Assembly: GCF_004345855.1 (NCBI RefSeq)
Contig: NZ_SLXN01000001.1
Span: 434,001-498,000, forward strand
Length of the DNA stretch: 64,000 nt
Direction of reading: 5' to 3'
Origin: Sphingomonas sp. BK235
GTDB taxonomy: Bacteria > Pseudomonadota > Alphaproteobacteria > Sphingomonadales > Sphingomonadaceae
Below the pieces are notes generated by a model. That model saw nothing but the letters and a program-made list of their open reading frames with translations. It was not told the DNA's origin and searched no databases. Positions 7,505 through 21,486 of this stretch are shown here, in pieces. Position 1 is the first letter of the stretch; each line of letters opens with the position of its first letter. The position numbers and the translations under genes were made by a program.

Positions 7505-7522
7505 ACGCGCCCGCGGGCGCGT
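7505..7522 (+). terminator. Perfect palindrome after mltG, possible terminator
   Basis: The 18 bases are fully self-complementary (ACGCGCCCGC and its mirror) and lie 18 bases beyond the mltG stop, followed by a mixed T-containing run. It sits in the convergent gap between mltG and gyrB. As a hairpin its loop would be only a few bases. Confidence 0.45.
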
Positions 7523-7581
7523 AGAGTGTTCTTCCGCTTGTCGTGTCGCGCCACGCGCCGACGGTCCCCGTAGGTGACGCC

Positions 7582-7607
7582 GCGGAGGCGCCGAGCGACG
7601 CCTCCGC
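7582..7607 (-). terminator. Hairpin downstream of gyrB
   Basis: A 9-bp perfect stem (GCGGAGGCG with CGCCTCCGC) and an 8-base loop lie 10 bases beyond the gyrB stop in the convergent mltG-gyrB gap. There is no T-run on the gyrB side, so termination is uncertain. Confidence 0.45.
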
Positions 7608-7617
7608 CCGCCCGTCC

Positions 7618-11078
<3,461 letters not shown>

Positions 11079-11081
11079 CGC

Positions 11082-12287
11082 TCATTCCGCTCCGCGCGGG
11101 CGCAGCGACAGGAACAGGAGCGCCGCGGCCACCATCGCCGCGGTGCCGAGCGCGAGCGCGACGTCATAGGCGCCGGTGAGATCGCGCAGCTGGCCGAACC
11201 CGACCACGCCCGCGCTGGTGCCGAGCAGCGCCACCACCAGCAGCGAGGCATAGGTCTCGCCATAGGCCTGCGTCCCGAACAGCCGCGCCGCGAAGAAGGG
11301 GAGCAGATCATTCTCCGCGCCGTTCATCAGCCCGGCGACGAACACGATCAGGCACAGCGCGGCGAGTCCGGGCGCGCGCAGCTCGAGCAGCGCGAACCCC
11401 GCGGCGGACAGCAGCGCGACCGCGGCGGCGACGCGATGCGGGGCGAGGCGATCGACCAGCGCGCCGATCGCGACGCGCGCCATCAGCTGCGCACTGCCGA
11501 AGGCGGTCACCAGCAGCGCCGCCTCGGTGGCGCCGATGCCGCGCTCCAGCCCGAGCGGTACCAATTGCGTCACCAGCCCCACGGTAGCGAAATTGACGCA
11601 GAAGGCGGTGAGCCCGAGCCGCCAGAAGCGGCCATCGCGCCGCGCCGCGCGCGCGCTCGGCGCCGCCACGGGTGCGGCCGGCGCGGGCGGCGCGACGCGG
11701 CGCAGCGCGAGCAGCGTCACGGGCAGTGCCACCAGTGCCGCATAGACCGCGAGCAGGACGAACCCGCCGCGCCACCCGTGCCGCGCGATCTGCGCGCCGA
11801 CCAGCGGGGGCATCAGCAAGGTGGTCAGCGACAGGCCCGAGGTGGCCACGCCGAGCGCCAGCCCGCGATGGATCACGAAGCGCGTGGCGATGAGCCGCCC
11901 ATAGGCGACCGCGCTGGTGCCCGGCACGCCGAGGGCGAGGCACAGCACCATCAGCTGATAATGCCACAATTCTCCGGCGAGCCGGGAGAAGGCGAGATAG
12001 GTCGTCCCCAGTAGCAGCAGCGAGAAGGCGATCACGGGCCGCGCGCCGAAGCGATCGGCGGCACGACCGAACCAGGGCAGGACCAGACAGCCGAGCAGGC
12101 CGACCCCGGCGGCGGTGGCGATCTGCCCGCGCGTCCAGCCGAACTCGGCGACCAGCCCGGGAACGAACAGGCTGGAGAGATTCTGGAACAACCCCGGTCC
12201 CGCGCCCATGCCGACCAACCCGCCCAGCACGAGCGGCCAGCCGGCACGCCACTCGGCGCGACCGGGCAGATGATTCGGGCTCCCCAT
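11082..12287 (-). CDS. MFS transporter (paralogue 1)
   Basis: Major facilitator superfamily permease, 401 residues, with twelve predicted membrane segments. The N-terminus EWRAGWPLVLGGLVGMGAGP leads into FQNLSSLFVPGLVAEFGWTR, and loop 2-3 has GRAADRFGARPV, a variant of the MFS D-R motif. It is closely similar to the transporter at 12546: both share NLSSLF, AEFGW/SFGWSR, TQLVPLG/TQLVPIG and NGAENDLLPFFAARLFG. The pair looks like a tandem duplication. The substrate cannot be assigned; the family resembles oxalate/formate-antiporter-like MFS proteins. Confidence 0.88.
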   Translation of the reverse strand: MGSPNHLPGRAEWRAGWPLVLGGLVGMGAGPGLFQNLSSLFVPGLVAEFGWTRGQIATAAGVGLLGCLVLPWFGRAADRFGARPVIAFSLLLLGTTYLAFSRLAGELWHYQLMVLCLALGVPGTSAVAYGRLIATRFVIHRGLALGVATSGLSLTTLLMPPLVGAQIARHGWRGGFVLLAVYAALVALPVTLLALRRVAPPAPAAPVAAPSARAARRDGRFWRLGLTAFCVNFATVGLVTQLVPLGLERGIGATEAALLVTAFGSAQLMARVAIGALVDRLAPHRVAAAVALLSAAGFALLELRAPGLAALCLIVFVAGLMNGAENDLLPFFAARLFGTQAYGETYASLLVVALLGTSAGVVGFGQLRDLTGAYDVALALGTAAMVAAALLFLSLRPRGAE

Positions 12288-12439
12288 CGCGACGAGCCCT
12301 AGGATGGTTGGCCGCCCCGCTACCAGCTAGCTCGCGCGCTATTCCGTCCGTCTTGACCCGGAATCGTTCGTCGCCGACCTGATGGGCTGCGATGCCGCAC
12401 CGACCGGGCTCGCGACGAACGTCGGTGACGGGGGCGCAG

Positions 12440-12523
12440 CGGTGTGCGCCTGCGGACGCGGGAGCCCAGGGCCACGAGCGCCATATGTGCGGCACTGCGG
12501 CTCCTGCTTCCGCAGGAGCACGG
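12440..12523. repeat. Second palindromic repeat family, copy 1
   Basis: Imperfect inverted repeat in the gap between the two MFS genes. The left arm carries GCGGGAGCCCAGGGCC, the right arm GGCTCCTGCTTCCGCAGGAG followed by CACGG. The same arms, better preserved, occur at 44333-44413. Sequence and size differ from the 94-bp family. Confidence 0.65.
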
Positions 12524-12545
12524 TGCAACCGGCGGAGATCAGGCT

Positions 12546-13715
12546 CTAGCCAGCGCGTGACCCGGTCGGCAGCGCCCGATCCGGCAGCAGCAGGAAACAG
12601 CCGCATGCCAGCAGCAGCGCGCCCGCGCCCCCCGCCAGCGCGGGCGTGTAGCTGCCCGAGACGTCGTGCAGCCGGCCGAAGCCGATGATGCCGATCGCGG
12701 TGCCCGAGAGCGCCAGCGGCATCGCGGTGCCATAGATCTCGGCATAGGCGCGCAGGCCGAACAGCCGGGCCGCGAAATAGGGGAGCAGGTCGTTCTCCGC
12801 GCCGTTCATCAGCCCGGCGAGGAACACCAGCAGCAGCAGCGTCGCCTGCCCCTGCGGCGCCATCGCCAGCAGCGCGAAGGCCAGCGCCGACACCAACGCG
12901 AACCCTGCCGCGACCGGCTGGGGGTTGAGGCGATCGACCAGCAGGCCGACCAGCAGCCGGCCAGCGATCGCGCTCGCCGCGAAGCTGGTGAGCAGCAGTG
13001 CCGCCTGCGCCGCGCTCTGGCCGAACTCCATCCCGATCGGCACCAATTGCGTCACCAATCCCGTGGTGGCGCCGTTGATGAGCAACGCCGAGGTGACCAG
13101 GATCCAGAAGCGGCGATCGCGGCGCGCGTCGCGCGCCGAGACCCCGCTCGGCTCCACCGCCGGGCTGCGCGGCGCGACGATCGCGCGCGGCGCGCGGCGG
13201 ATCGCGAGCAGGATCAGCGGCAGCGCGACCATCGCACTGGCGGCGGCGAGCGCGACGAAGCCGCTGCGCCAGCCATAGCGCCCGATCACCCAGCCGAGCG
13301 CCGGCGCCGCGACGATGGTCATCAGCGCGAGGCCGGAGGTGCCCAGCGCCAGCGCGAGCCCACGCCGCCGCTCGAACGCTGCCGCGATCAGCTTGCCATA
13401 GGCCAGGCTGCTCGTCCCCGGGATCGTCAGCACCAGCAGCACGACGCCGATCTGATAGCGCCAGATCGCCCCCCCGATCGAGGCGAGCCACAGATAGGCT
13501 ACCCCCAGCAACAGCATCGAGGCGACGATGACCGGCCGCACGCCAACGCGGTCGGCAACACGCCCGATCACGGGCGCCGCGATCGCGCCGAGCAGCCCGA
13601 GCCCGGCCGCGGTGGCGATCTCCCCGCGCGACCAGCCGAAACTGCGCTCCAGCCCGGGCGTGAACAGGCTCGACAGGTTCTGGTACAGGCCCGGCCCCAT
13701 GCCGGCGCCGAGCAT
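12546..13715 (-). CDS. MFS transporter (paralogue 2), probable non-AUG start upstream
   Basis: MFS permease, 389 residues from the first ATG (13715). Homology to paralogue 1 extends upstream of this ATG: the frame reads EWRRGWPLVAAAM, matching EWRAGWPLV of the neighbour. The frame is open back to a TAA near 13854 but holds no ATG, GTG or TTG before 13715. A CTG at 13808 has AGGA eight bases upstream and would add 31 residues, so it is a likely true start. Membrane segments, GRVADRVGVRPV and NGAENDLLPYFAARLFG support the family call. It lies downstream of recF. Confidence 0.86.
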   Translation of the reverse strand: MLGAGMGPGLYQNLSSLFTPGLERSFGWSRGEIATAAGLGLLGAIAAPVIGRVADRVGVRPVIVASMLLLGVAYLWLASIGGAIWRYQIGVVLLVLTIPGTSSLAYGKLIAAAFERRRGLALALGTSGLALMTIVAAPALGWVIGRYGWRSGFVALAAASAMVALPLILLAIRRAPRAIVAPRSPAVEPSGVSARDARRDRRFWILVTSALLINGATTGLVTQLVPIGMEFGQSAAQAALLLTSFAASAIAGRLLVGLLVDRLNPQPVAAGFALVSALAFALLAMAPQGQATLLLLVFLAGLMNGAENDLLPYFAARLFGLRAYAEIYGTAMPLALSGTAIGIIGFGRLHDVSGSYTPALAGGAGALLLACGCFLLLPDRALPTGSRAG

Positions 13716-13905
13716 CGCCGCGGCGACCAGCGGCCAGCCGCGCCGCCACTCGCTCCCGTCGCGCCGGGCGTCCTGCTCGATCGGGGCGGGGGAGAAGGCG
13801 TCGGTCAGCGGCGTGGTCCTGCTGGTGCCGGCGCGTGTCGCGCCGGTGGGTTAACGCCGCGTGCGCCGAATGATGGTGCGGTGCAACCCACGTCCGCCAC
13901 GCCGG

Positions 13906-14943
13906 TCACAGCGCGAGCCGCGTCGCGTCGCCCGCGGTCGCGAACAAGGCGGGTTCGGTGCCGGTCATCCACACCTGCCCCAGCGGGGCGAGCCGCTCGA
14001 ACAAGGCGGCGCGGCGCGCGGGGTCGAGGTGCGCGGCGACCTCGTCGAGCAGCAGCAGCGGCGCGCGCCCGGTCGCGCGCGCGACCAGCTCGGCATGCGC
14101 GAGCACGATGCCGAGCAGCAGCGCCTTCTGCTCGCCCGTCGAGGCGGAGGCGGCGGGGCGTGCCTTGTCGACGTGGGTCACGATCAGATCGGCGCGATGC
14201 GGCCCCGTCAGCGCGCGCGCGGCGGCGGCGTCGCGCGCGCGCCCGGCGCGCAACTCGGCGGCGAGCGCGGCGGCGTCGCCCTGCCACCCCTCCAGCGCGA
14301 GCGCGGCGCGCGGCACCGCGCCGGCAGGCTGCGCCGCCAGCGCGTCCCCCAGTGCCGCCACGGTGCGCCGCCGCGCGGCGTCGAGCGCGGCGCCGTGCTG
14401 CGCCATCTGCGCCTCGAGCGCGGCGAGCCAGTCGCGGTCGGGCGCTGGCTCGGCGAGCAGGCGGTTGCGGTCGCGCATCGCCGCCTCGTAGCGGCTGCCG
14501 TGACGCGCATGGTCGGGCGCGAGCGCGAGCGTCAGCCGATCGAGGAAGCGTCGCCGCTCGCCCGCGGCCTCGGTGAACAGCCGGTCCATCGCGGGGGTGA
14601 GCCACAGCACCGCGACCCGCTCGGCCAGCGCCGCGGCGCCCGCCGCCGCGCCGTTGATCCGCACCACGCGCCGCTCCGGCGCCGCGGCGAGCGCGCCGGT
14701 GGCGAGCTCCACCCCGTCGGCCAGCGTCGCGGCGACCCCGAACCCGCCGGGACCGTCGCCGCGCGCGATCTCGGAGAGCGGCGCGCGGCGCAGGCCGCGT
14801 CCCGGCGCGAGCAGCGACACCGCCTCCAGCACGTTGGTCTTGCCCGCGCCGTTGGCGCCGGTGAGGATCACGAAGCCGGGGGCGGGGGCGAGGCTCAGCG
14901 CGGCATGGTTGCGGTAATCGGTGAGGACCAGGCGCGCGAGCAT
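13906..14943 (-). CDS. recF: DNA replication and repair protein RecF
   Basis: SMC-like ATPase that helps load RecA at single-strand gaps. 345 residues. Walker A is [15 protein letters not shown], the ABC signature is [11 protein letters not shown], and Walker B is [24 protein letters not shown] at the N-terminus is the family hallmark. The start is ATG 14943. It is rich in Ala and Arg, as usual in high-GC genomes. It lies between ccrM (upstream, same strand) and the MFS pair. Confidence 0.95.
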   Translation of the reverse strand: MLARLVLTDYRNHAALSLAPAPGFVILTGANGAGKTNVLEAVSLLAPGRGLRRAPLSEIARGDGPGGFGVAATLADGVELATGALAAAPERRVVRINGAAAGAAALAERVAVLWLTPAMDRLFTEAAGERRRFLDRLTLALAPDHARHGSRYEAAMRDRNRLLAEPAPDRDWLAALEAQMAQHGAALDAARRRTVAALGDALAAQPAGAVPRAALALEGWQGDAAALAAELRAGRARDAAAARALTGPHRADLIVTHVDKARPAASASTGEQKALLLGIVLAHAELVARATGRAPLLLLDEVAAHLDPARRAALFERLAPLGQVWMTGTEPALFATAGDATRLAL

Positions 14944-14982
14944 CGCGCCGCCTGTAGGCGGTGCGACCCGGCGCGGCAACGC

Positions 14983-15017
14983 GCGCCGCCCAGCAAGTCG
15001 CTGGGATCGGGCGGCGC
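14983..15017 (-). terminator. Hairpin between ccrM and recF
   Basis: GCGCCGCCC (14983-14991) pairs with GGGCGGCGC (15009-15017), enclosing a smaller CCAGC/GCTGG pairing. It lies about 20 bases beyond the ccrM stop and 40 bases before the recF start. No U-run follows, so it may only slow transcription or protect the ccrM 3' end. Confidence 0.4.
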
Positions 15018-15037
15018 TTCTCGCCGCGCGGGGGAGA

Positions 15038-16348
<1,311 letters not shown>

Positions 16349-16350
<2 letters not shown>

Positions 16351-16957
16351 AAAATGGCAGAACCGCCTGCGCGACAGGGGCGAAGCTGCGGCGGTGGAGC
16401 GGGGAGGGGCCGTGCTCGCGCAGCGCGCGCAGGTGCGCGGGGCAGCCATAGCCCTTGTTCGACTGCCAGCCATAATGCGGGTGCGCTTCCGCCGCCGCGA
16501 TCATGATCTGGTCGCGCGTATGTTTGGCGACGATCGAGGCGGCGGCGATCGAGCGGCTCACCGCGTCGCCGCCAACGATCGCGGTGGCGGCATAGCCCCA
16601 GCGCGGCAGGCGGTTGCCATCCACCAGCACGTGTCCGGGCATGCCGCCGATCGCCTGCGTCAGCTCGTCCACCGCGAGCGTCATCGCCTTCATCGTCGCC
16701 CAATAGATGTTGAGCGTGTCGATCTCGGCGGGCTCGACGATGCCGACCCCGATCAGCGCGCAGTCACGCAGCCGCGCGTACAGCCGCGCGCGCTCGGTCG
16801 CCGGCAGCTTCTTCGAATCGTCGATGCCGCGCGGCACGCCCTTGGCGGGCAGCACCACCGCCGCGGCGACCACCGGCCCCGCCAGCGGCCCGCGCCCGGC
16901 CTCGTCGACCCCCGCGACGGGGGGCAGGCAGCGCCTCTCGTGGAGCAGCCCCGGCAT
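16349..16957 (-). CDS. rnhB: Ribonuclease HII
   Basis: Endonuclease that removes RNA from RNA-DNA hybrids and starts ribonucleotide excision. 202 residues. The first catalytic Asp and Glu are in AGVDEAGRGPLAGPVVAAAV; DSKKL follows, and later acidic residues lie in HVLVDGNRLP and SIVAKHTRDQIM. The GR-G and DSKKL motifs are diagnostic for type 2 RNase H. ATG 16957 overlaps the TGA of the preceding thiD fusion (TGATG), so it is probably translated by coupling. ccrM follows after 180 bases. Confidence 0.95.
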
Positions 16958-18123
16958 CAGAGCCGCCACGGCGGGAAGCGGCGATTCTCGCCCGCCTGGT
17001 ACAGGCACAGGGCGTTGCCCGACGGATCGCGCAGCCGCGCCTCGCGCCAGCCCCATGGCCGATCGCGCGCCTCCTCGACGGTCACCCCGGCGGCGCGCGC
17101 CTGCGCCACCGCCGCGTCGACGTCGGCGACCTCCAGGAAGACCAGCGCCGCACCGCCGACCTCCTGCGCCGCCTCGATCGACAGCGTCGCGCCGCCTGCG
17201 CTCTCGAAGCGCGCATATCGCTCGCCGCTGGCGACGATCGGGGTCAGCCCGAGCCCGCGATAGAAAGCGAGCGTGGCGGCGTGGTCGGTCATCGGCAGCG
17301 TCACCTGGTTGAGCGTCGGTGCCGCCGCGGCGACGTCGAGCCGGACGCGCGCATGGCCCATCGGCCCATGCCCGGCGCCGAGACCCGGCGCCTCGCGCAG
17401 CGCGATCCGGACGAACAGGCGCGCCCGCGCGATCGCGTCGGGCAGGGCGAGTCCGCGCGCGAGCCCCTCGGCGATCGCGCTCGCCAGCGTACAGCCGGTG
17501 CCGTGGCTGTGGCGCGTCGCGATCCGCTCGCCCTCCCAGCGGGCGATCTCGCCGCGCGCGTCGATCAGCCGATCGACCACGGTGGCGCCCTCGGCATGGC
17601 CGCCCTTGACCAACAGCGGGCTCCCGATCCGTCCGGCATAGTCGCGTGCGGCGGCGGTGACCTCGTCCGGTGCGAGCGACTCGCGCCCGCACAGCGCCGC
17701 GAGCTCGGGCAGGTTGGGCGTCACCAGCGCGGCACCGCGCGCGAGCCGAGCGAAGGCCGCGACCGTGGCCGCGTCGGCGAGGACCGCGCCGCTGCTCGCC
17801 ACCATCACCGGATCGAGCACGATCGCGCCGCCGTAGCGCCCGCTCTCCAGCTCCTCCGCCACCGCGGCCGCGACGTCCGCGCCGCCGAGCATCCCGATCT
17901 TGACCGAGTCGACCCCGAGGTCGTCGACCACGCCCGCCATCTGCTGCCGCACCAGCGCGGGCGGCAGCGCGGCGACCGCCTGGACCCCGAGCGTGTTCTG
18001 CGCCGTGACCGCGGTGATCGCGGTCATGGCATGGCCGCCCAGCATCGTGACCGTCTTGATGTCGGCCTGGATCCCCGCGCCGCCACCCGAGTCCGAGCCG
18101 GCGACGATCAGCACCCGCGGCAT
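16957..18123 (-). CDS. thiD: Hydroxymethylpyrimidine (phosphate) kinase ThiD fused to a VOC domain
   Basis: One open frame of 388 residues with two domains. Residues 1 to about 260 are ThiD, which phosphorylates HMP and HMP-phosphate for thiamine synthesis: GSDSGGGAGIQADIKT, DPVMVASSGAVL and the anion-hole/catalytic SHGTGCTLASAIAEG. Residues from about 265 are a vicinal oxygen chelate (glyoxalase/bleomycin-resistance) module: LNQVTLPMTDHAATLAFYRG, ARFESAGGATLSIE, LRDPSGNALCLYQAGENR. The role of the VOC part is unknown. ATG 18123 overlaps the DUF1272 stop (TGATG), fixing the start, and the stop overlaps rnhB. Confidence 0.92.
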   Translation of the reverse strand: MPRVLIVAGSDSGGGAGIQADIKTVTMLGGHAMTAITAVTAQNTLGVQAVAALPPALVRQQMAGVVDDLGVDSVKIGMLGGADVAAAVAEELESGRYGGAIVLDPVMVASSGAVLADAATVAAFARLARGAALVTPNLPELAALCGRESLAPDEVTAAARDYAGRIGSPLLVKGGHAEGATVVDRLIDARGEIARWEGERIATRHSHGTGCTLASAIAEGLARGLALPDAIARARLFVRIALREAPGLGAGHGPMGHARVRLDVAAAAPTLNQVTLPMTDHAATLAFYRGLGLTPIVASGERYARFESAGGATLSIEAAQEVGGAALVFLEVADVDAAVAQARAAGVTVEEARDRPWGWREARLRDPSGNALCLYQAGENRRFPPWRL

Positions 18124-18347
18124 CATCCGCGATACCGCCGTTCGGTGGCGGCGGGATGGCGTCGCAGCGTGGCGCCGGTGCGCGCGGGCCGATCGAGCAG
18201 CTCGCCGCCGCAGCCGGGGCAGCGCTCGTCCAGCGCGTCGGCGCAATCGGCACAAAAGGTACATTCGAGCGAGCAGATGAACGCGCCGCCCTCGTCGGCG
18301 GGCAGGTCGAGGCCGCAGCGCTCGCAATCGGGACGCATCTCCAGCAT
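18123..18347 (-). CDS. DUF1272 zinc-ribbon-like protein
   Basis: Small 74-residue protein of the DUF1272 family. It starts MLEMRPDCERCGLDLPADEG and has cysteine pairs in CERC, ICSLECTFCADCAD and CPGCGGELLDRPAR, which almost certainly bind metal. The function is not known. It is the first gene of a tightly coupled minus-strand run (DUF1272, thiD-VOC, rnhB); its TGA overlaps the thiD ATG. The promoter should lie in the 99-base divergent gap with rarD. Confidence 0.9.
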   Translation of the reverse strand: MLEMRPDCERCGLDLPADEGGAFICSLECTFCADCADALDERCPGCGGELLDRPARTGATLRRHPAATERRYRG

Positions 18348-18446
18348 GGCCGCGCTGTAACGGCCGCGCCGCGCGAGGTCACGCGCTTTGGCCGGGTCGG
18401 GTCACGACCGCGCGGCGGCGGCTTGCGTGCTGCGCCGCGACACGCG

Positions 18447-19349
18447 ATGGCGGCGGCAATGACGCACCCCCCCGCCCAGAGCCGCGCTGGCCTCCTGCTC
18501 GGCATCGGCGCCTTCATCTGCTGGGGGCTGTTGCCGCTCTATCTCCATCTGCTCGACGCGGTGCCGGCGGTGCAGGTGCTCGCCTATCGCGCGATCTTCT
18601 CGCTGCTGCTGCTCGTCGCGATCGTCGCGCTGACGGGGCGCGGCCGCGCGGTCCTCGCCGCCGCGCGCGGGCGGACGCTGGCGCTGCTCAGCGCCACCGC
18701 GCTGCTGATCGCGATCAACTGGCTGATCTATATCTGGTCGGTGCAGAACGGGCACGTGCTGGAGGCGAGCCTCGGCTATTTCATCAACCCCTTGCTCAAC
18801 GTGCTGCTCGGCGTGGCGGTGCTGCGCGAGCGGATCACGCGGGTGCAGGCGGTGGCCGTGGCGATCGCCGCGGTCGGCGTGCTGATCCTGGCGGCGGATG
18901 GCGGCGGGGCGCTGTGGATCTCGCTCGTGCTCGCGGTGACGTTCGGATTGTACGGGCTGATCCGCAAGATCGTGGCGATCGACGCGCTCGGGGGACTGCT
19001 GATCGAGACCGCGCTGCTGTTCCTGCCGGCGCTCGCGGTGATCGGCTGGGCGCAGGCGCACGGACAGGGCGCGTTCGGGCACGATCCGCGGCTCGACCTG
19101 CTGCTGGTGCTGGCGGGCGCGGTCACCGCCGCCCCGCTGCTGATGTTCGCGGCGGCGGCGCGGCGGCTGCGCTACGCCACGCTCGGGCTGCTGCAATATA
19201 TCGGGCCGACGCTCCAGTTCCTCGAAGCGGTCCTGATCTTCGGCGAGCCGCTTCGCCCGATCCAGCTCGCCAGCTTCGTGCTGATCTGGAGCGCGTGCGC
19301 GCTCTACGCCGTGGCAGCTTGGCGTGTCGCGCCGCCGCGCGCCGCTTAG
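18447..19349 (+). CDS. rarD: RarD/EamA-type transporter (DMT superfamily)
   Basis: Integral membrane protein of the RarD group in the drug/metabolite transporter superfamily, about 300 residues and ten membrane segments. Family motifs include GIGAFICWGLLPLYLHLL, NWLIYIWSVQNGHVLEASLG and YFINPLLNVLLG. ATG codons at 18447 and 18459 are both possible and neither has a clear ribosome site. Substrate unknown. The stop overlaps that of the convergent coq4 by four bases. Confidence 0.9.
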   Translation: MAAAMTHPPAQSRAGLLLGIGAFICWGLLPLYLHLLDAVPAVQVLAYRAIFSLLLLVAIVALTGRGRAVLAAARGRTLALLSATALLIAINWLIYIWSVQNGHVLEASLGYFINPLLNVLLGVAVLRERITRVQAVAVAIAAVGVLILAADGGGALWISLVLAVTFGLYGLIRKIVAIDALGGLLIETALLFLPALAVIGWAQAHGQGAFGHDPRLDLLLVLAGAVTAAPLLMFAAAARRLRYATLGLLQYIGPTLQFLEAVLIFGEPLRPIQLASFVLIWSACALYAVAAWRVAPPRAA

Positions 19350-20116
19350 CCCGCCGCCCGCGACGCGCCGCCGAACGCCTGCAGCGCATCGCGCAGCTCG
19401 CGCCGCGCGCGATGATAGGCGCGCGGATCACGGATCCCCAGCCGCGCGCGCGCCGTCGCCAGCGGTTCGTGGAGCAGCGCGCGCGGGTCCTCGCCGACCA
19501 GCCACGCCGCGGCGCGGCCGTGGCGATAGCCTTCCCACACCGCGCGCGCGAACAGCCCGCTGCGCGTCACCGCGACGCTCTTGAGCGCGGCGGCGAGCGC
19601 GATCAGCGCCCAGCCGAGCCCGCCCACCTGCGCGAAGCTGAACGCCACCAGCGCCGCCTCACCGAGCGGATCGTCCGCCTCATAGCCGGTCAAAACGTGC
19701 CACAGGTCGTGCAGGTCGCGGATGCGACGGCCCATCCAGCCGTACGGGTGCGCCGCGGCCCAGGCATCGGCATGGTCGAGCTCGCTCACCGCGACCAAGC
19801 CATCGGCGCTATACCCCGTCGCGGCGAGGAAATCGCGATAAGCGGCGCCGACGCTGCCCGGTGCGAAGCCGGCGATCGCGTCACCGTCGCCGAGCAGCTC
19901 GGCCAGTTCGACGCGCTCATAGGCCATCCGGCCACCCTCAGCGGTCGCGATCAGCCGCGCGTAATTGGCAGGGGCGTTGCCCACGTTGAGCGCGCGCATG
20001 ATGCGGAACACCTGCCGCGTGTCGTCGGCGTCGCGCATCAGCCGGCGCACCGCATCGAGCGCGCCGCGCCAGTCGCGTCGGCCGGTGGTGCCGGGATAGG
20101 GCGGCAGGCGAGTCAT
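19346..20116 (-). CDS. Coq4 family protein (ubiquinone biosynthesis)
   Basis: Coq4-type protein, 256 residues. The hallmark zinc-site motif HDLWHVLTGYEADDPLGE is present around residues 138-155 (His-Asp, His and a later Glu), followed by a hydrophobic helix. Eukaryotic Coq4 works in the ubiquinone biosynthetic complex; bacterial relatives are presumed to do so. The start ATG 20116 has AAGGAG nine bases upstream. An inverted repeat (20132-20149) just ahead of the ribosome site may be its operator. Confidence 0.88.
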   Translation of the reverse strand: MTRLPPYPGTTGRRDWRGALDAVRRLMRDADDTRQVFRIMRALNVGNAPANYARLIATAEGGRMAYERVELAELLGDGDAIAGFAPGSVGAAYRDFLAATGYSADGLVAVSELDHADAWAAAHPYGWMGRRIRDLHDLWHVLTGYEADDPLGEAALVAFSFAQVGGLGWALIALAAALKSVAVTRSGLFARAVWEGYRHGRAAAWLVGEDPRALLHEPLATARARLGIRDPRAYHRARRELRDALQAFGGASRAAG

Positions 20117-20131
20117 CGCGATCGACTCCTT

Positions 20132-20149
20132 ACTGACATATGTGTCAGT
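20132..20149 (-). promoter_or_regulatory. Inverted repeat ACTGACA-TATG-TGTCAGT before coq4, candidate operator
   Basis: Two perfect 7-base arms separated by TATG lie directly upstream of the coq4 ribosome site, and the last base overlaps the TAA of the preceding symporter gene. Arms of this kind (TGACA/TGTCA) are common TetR-family operators. It could also act as a weak hairpin; there is no U-run. No TetR gene is visible nearby. Confidence 0.5.
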
Positions 20150-21417
20150 TAAGCCGGCGGGCGTGTCTCGTCAAGCGCGGCCGACTCCTCGCGCGCCGAA
20201 CCGCGGCGGCCGAGCCGCGCGCTGGTGGCGATGTCCATGGTGACGTTCCCCACCGTGCGGACGATGTCCGGGATGGTCTCCACCGCCACCAGCAGGCCCA
20301 GCGGCGCGACCGGCGCGCCGATCGTTCCCGCGATCGGCGCGATTGCGCTGACGTAGCTCACCGTGCCGGGCAGGCTGACCGAGCCGAGCGACGTCAGCGT
20401 CGCCACCACCACGCCGATCGCCAGCGTCGCGGGCGAGAGCGCGACGTCGAACCAGGTCGCGACATAGATCGCCACCGCCAGGTTCATCGCCGGCCCGGTC
20501 GCGCGGAAGATCGCGACCGCGAGCGGCAGCGTCACGCCCGCGACGCGGACGTCGACGCCCAGGTCGCGCGTTCCCTCCAGCATCGCGGGCATCGACGCGA
20601 GCGAGCTCTGCGTGCTGATCGCGACCGCCTGCGCCGGCAGCGTCGCGCGCGCGAACGCGCCGAGCGGGACGCGCGCGCCGAACCGCGCGATCGGATAAGC
20701 GAGCAGCATCACCGCCACCCCCGAGGCGCTGACGATCAGGATATAATGGACCAGCGCGCCGAACGCCCCCGTGCCCGCGCGCGCGCCCACCACCAGCGCC
20801 AGCGCGAGCACGCCCAGCGGCGCGATCCACAGCACCCAGTCGATCACCACCAGCATCGCGTCGCGCAGCGCGGTGAACAGCCGCACCAGCAGGTCGCGCT
20901 GCTCGCGCTCGATCCGCGCGATGGCGAAGGCGAACACCAGCGTGAAGATGATGAGCGACAGGAAAGCGTCGCTCGCGGCGGCCTGGATCACGTTGGTGGG
21001 GACGATCCCCGCGAGGAAATCGCCGAGCGGCGGGACCGGCGGCACCGCCTCCGCCCCCGACAGCGCGCGTCGCAGCGCGGCGGCCGAGGCGGTGGGCAGC
21101 GGGACGAGCGCGAGCAGCAGCGGGGTGAGCAGCGCGGCGATCGTCGCCGAGGTGGCGAGCAGCGCGACGTAGAGCGCGATCGCGCGCGCGGCGAGCCGGC
21201 CCGCGCGCGCCGCCTCGGCGGTGGCGGCCACGCCGGTGACGAGCAGCGCGACGACGAGCGGGACGATCGTCATCTGCAGCGCGTGGAGCCAGGCGGTGCC
21301 GAGCGGCTCGGCCACCGCGATCGCGGTCGGCACCGCGCCGGGTGCGACGCGCACCAGCAGGATGCCGGCGGCGAGGCCGGCGACCAGCGCCAGGAGAATA
21401 CGGGTAGCCTGCGACAT
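20149..21417 (-). CDS. Dicarboxylate/amino acid:cation symporter (DAACS, GltP/DctA-like)
   Basis: Secondary transporter of the glutamate/dicarboxylate symporter family, 422 residues with eight long membrane helices plus re-entrant loops. Recognisable parts are [17 protein letters not shown], the serine-rich hairpin [32 protein letters not shown] (the NMDGT helix region) and the second hairpin [17 protein letters not shown]. It imports small anionic substrates with H+ or Na+; the exact one is unclear. The TAA stop overlaps the inverted repeat before coq4. Confidence 0.88.
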   Translation of the reverse strand: MSQATRILLALVAGLAAGILLVRVAPGAVPTAIAVAEPLGTAWLHALQMTIVPLVVALLVTGVAATAEAARAGRLAARAIALYVALLATSATIAALLTPLLLALVPLPTASAAALRRALSGAEAVPPVPPLGDFLAGIVPTNVIQAAASDAFLSLIIFTLVFAFAIARIEREQRDLLVRLFTALRDAMLVVIDWVLWIAPLGVLALALVVGARAGTGAFGALVHYILIVSASGVAVMLLAYPIARFGARVPLGAFARATLPAQAVAISTQSSLASMPAMLEGTRDLGVDVRVAGVTLPLAVAIFRATGPAMNLAVAIYVATWFDVALSPATLAIGVVVATLTSLGSVSLPGTVSYVSAIAPIAGTIGAPVAPLGLLVAVETIPDIVRTVGNVTMDIATSARLGRRGSAREESAALDETRPPA

Positions 21418-21486
21418 CAGCGCGCTCTTCGCCCTTCGTTCGTCTTCGTTTATGGGAGCGCCCCAGCGGAGCGAACGGACGAGGCG

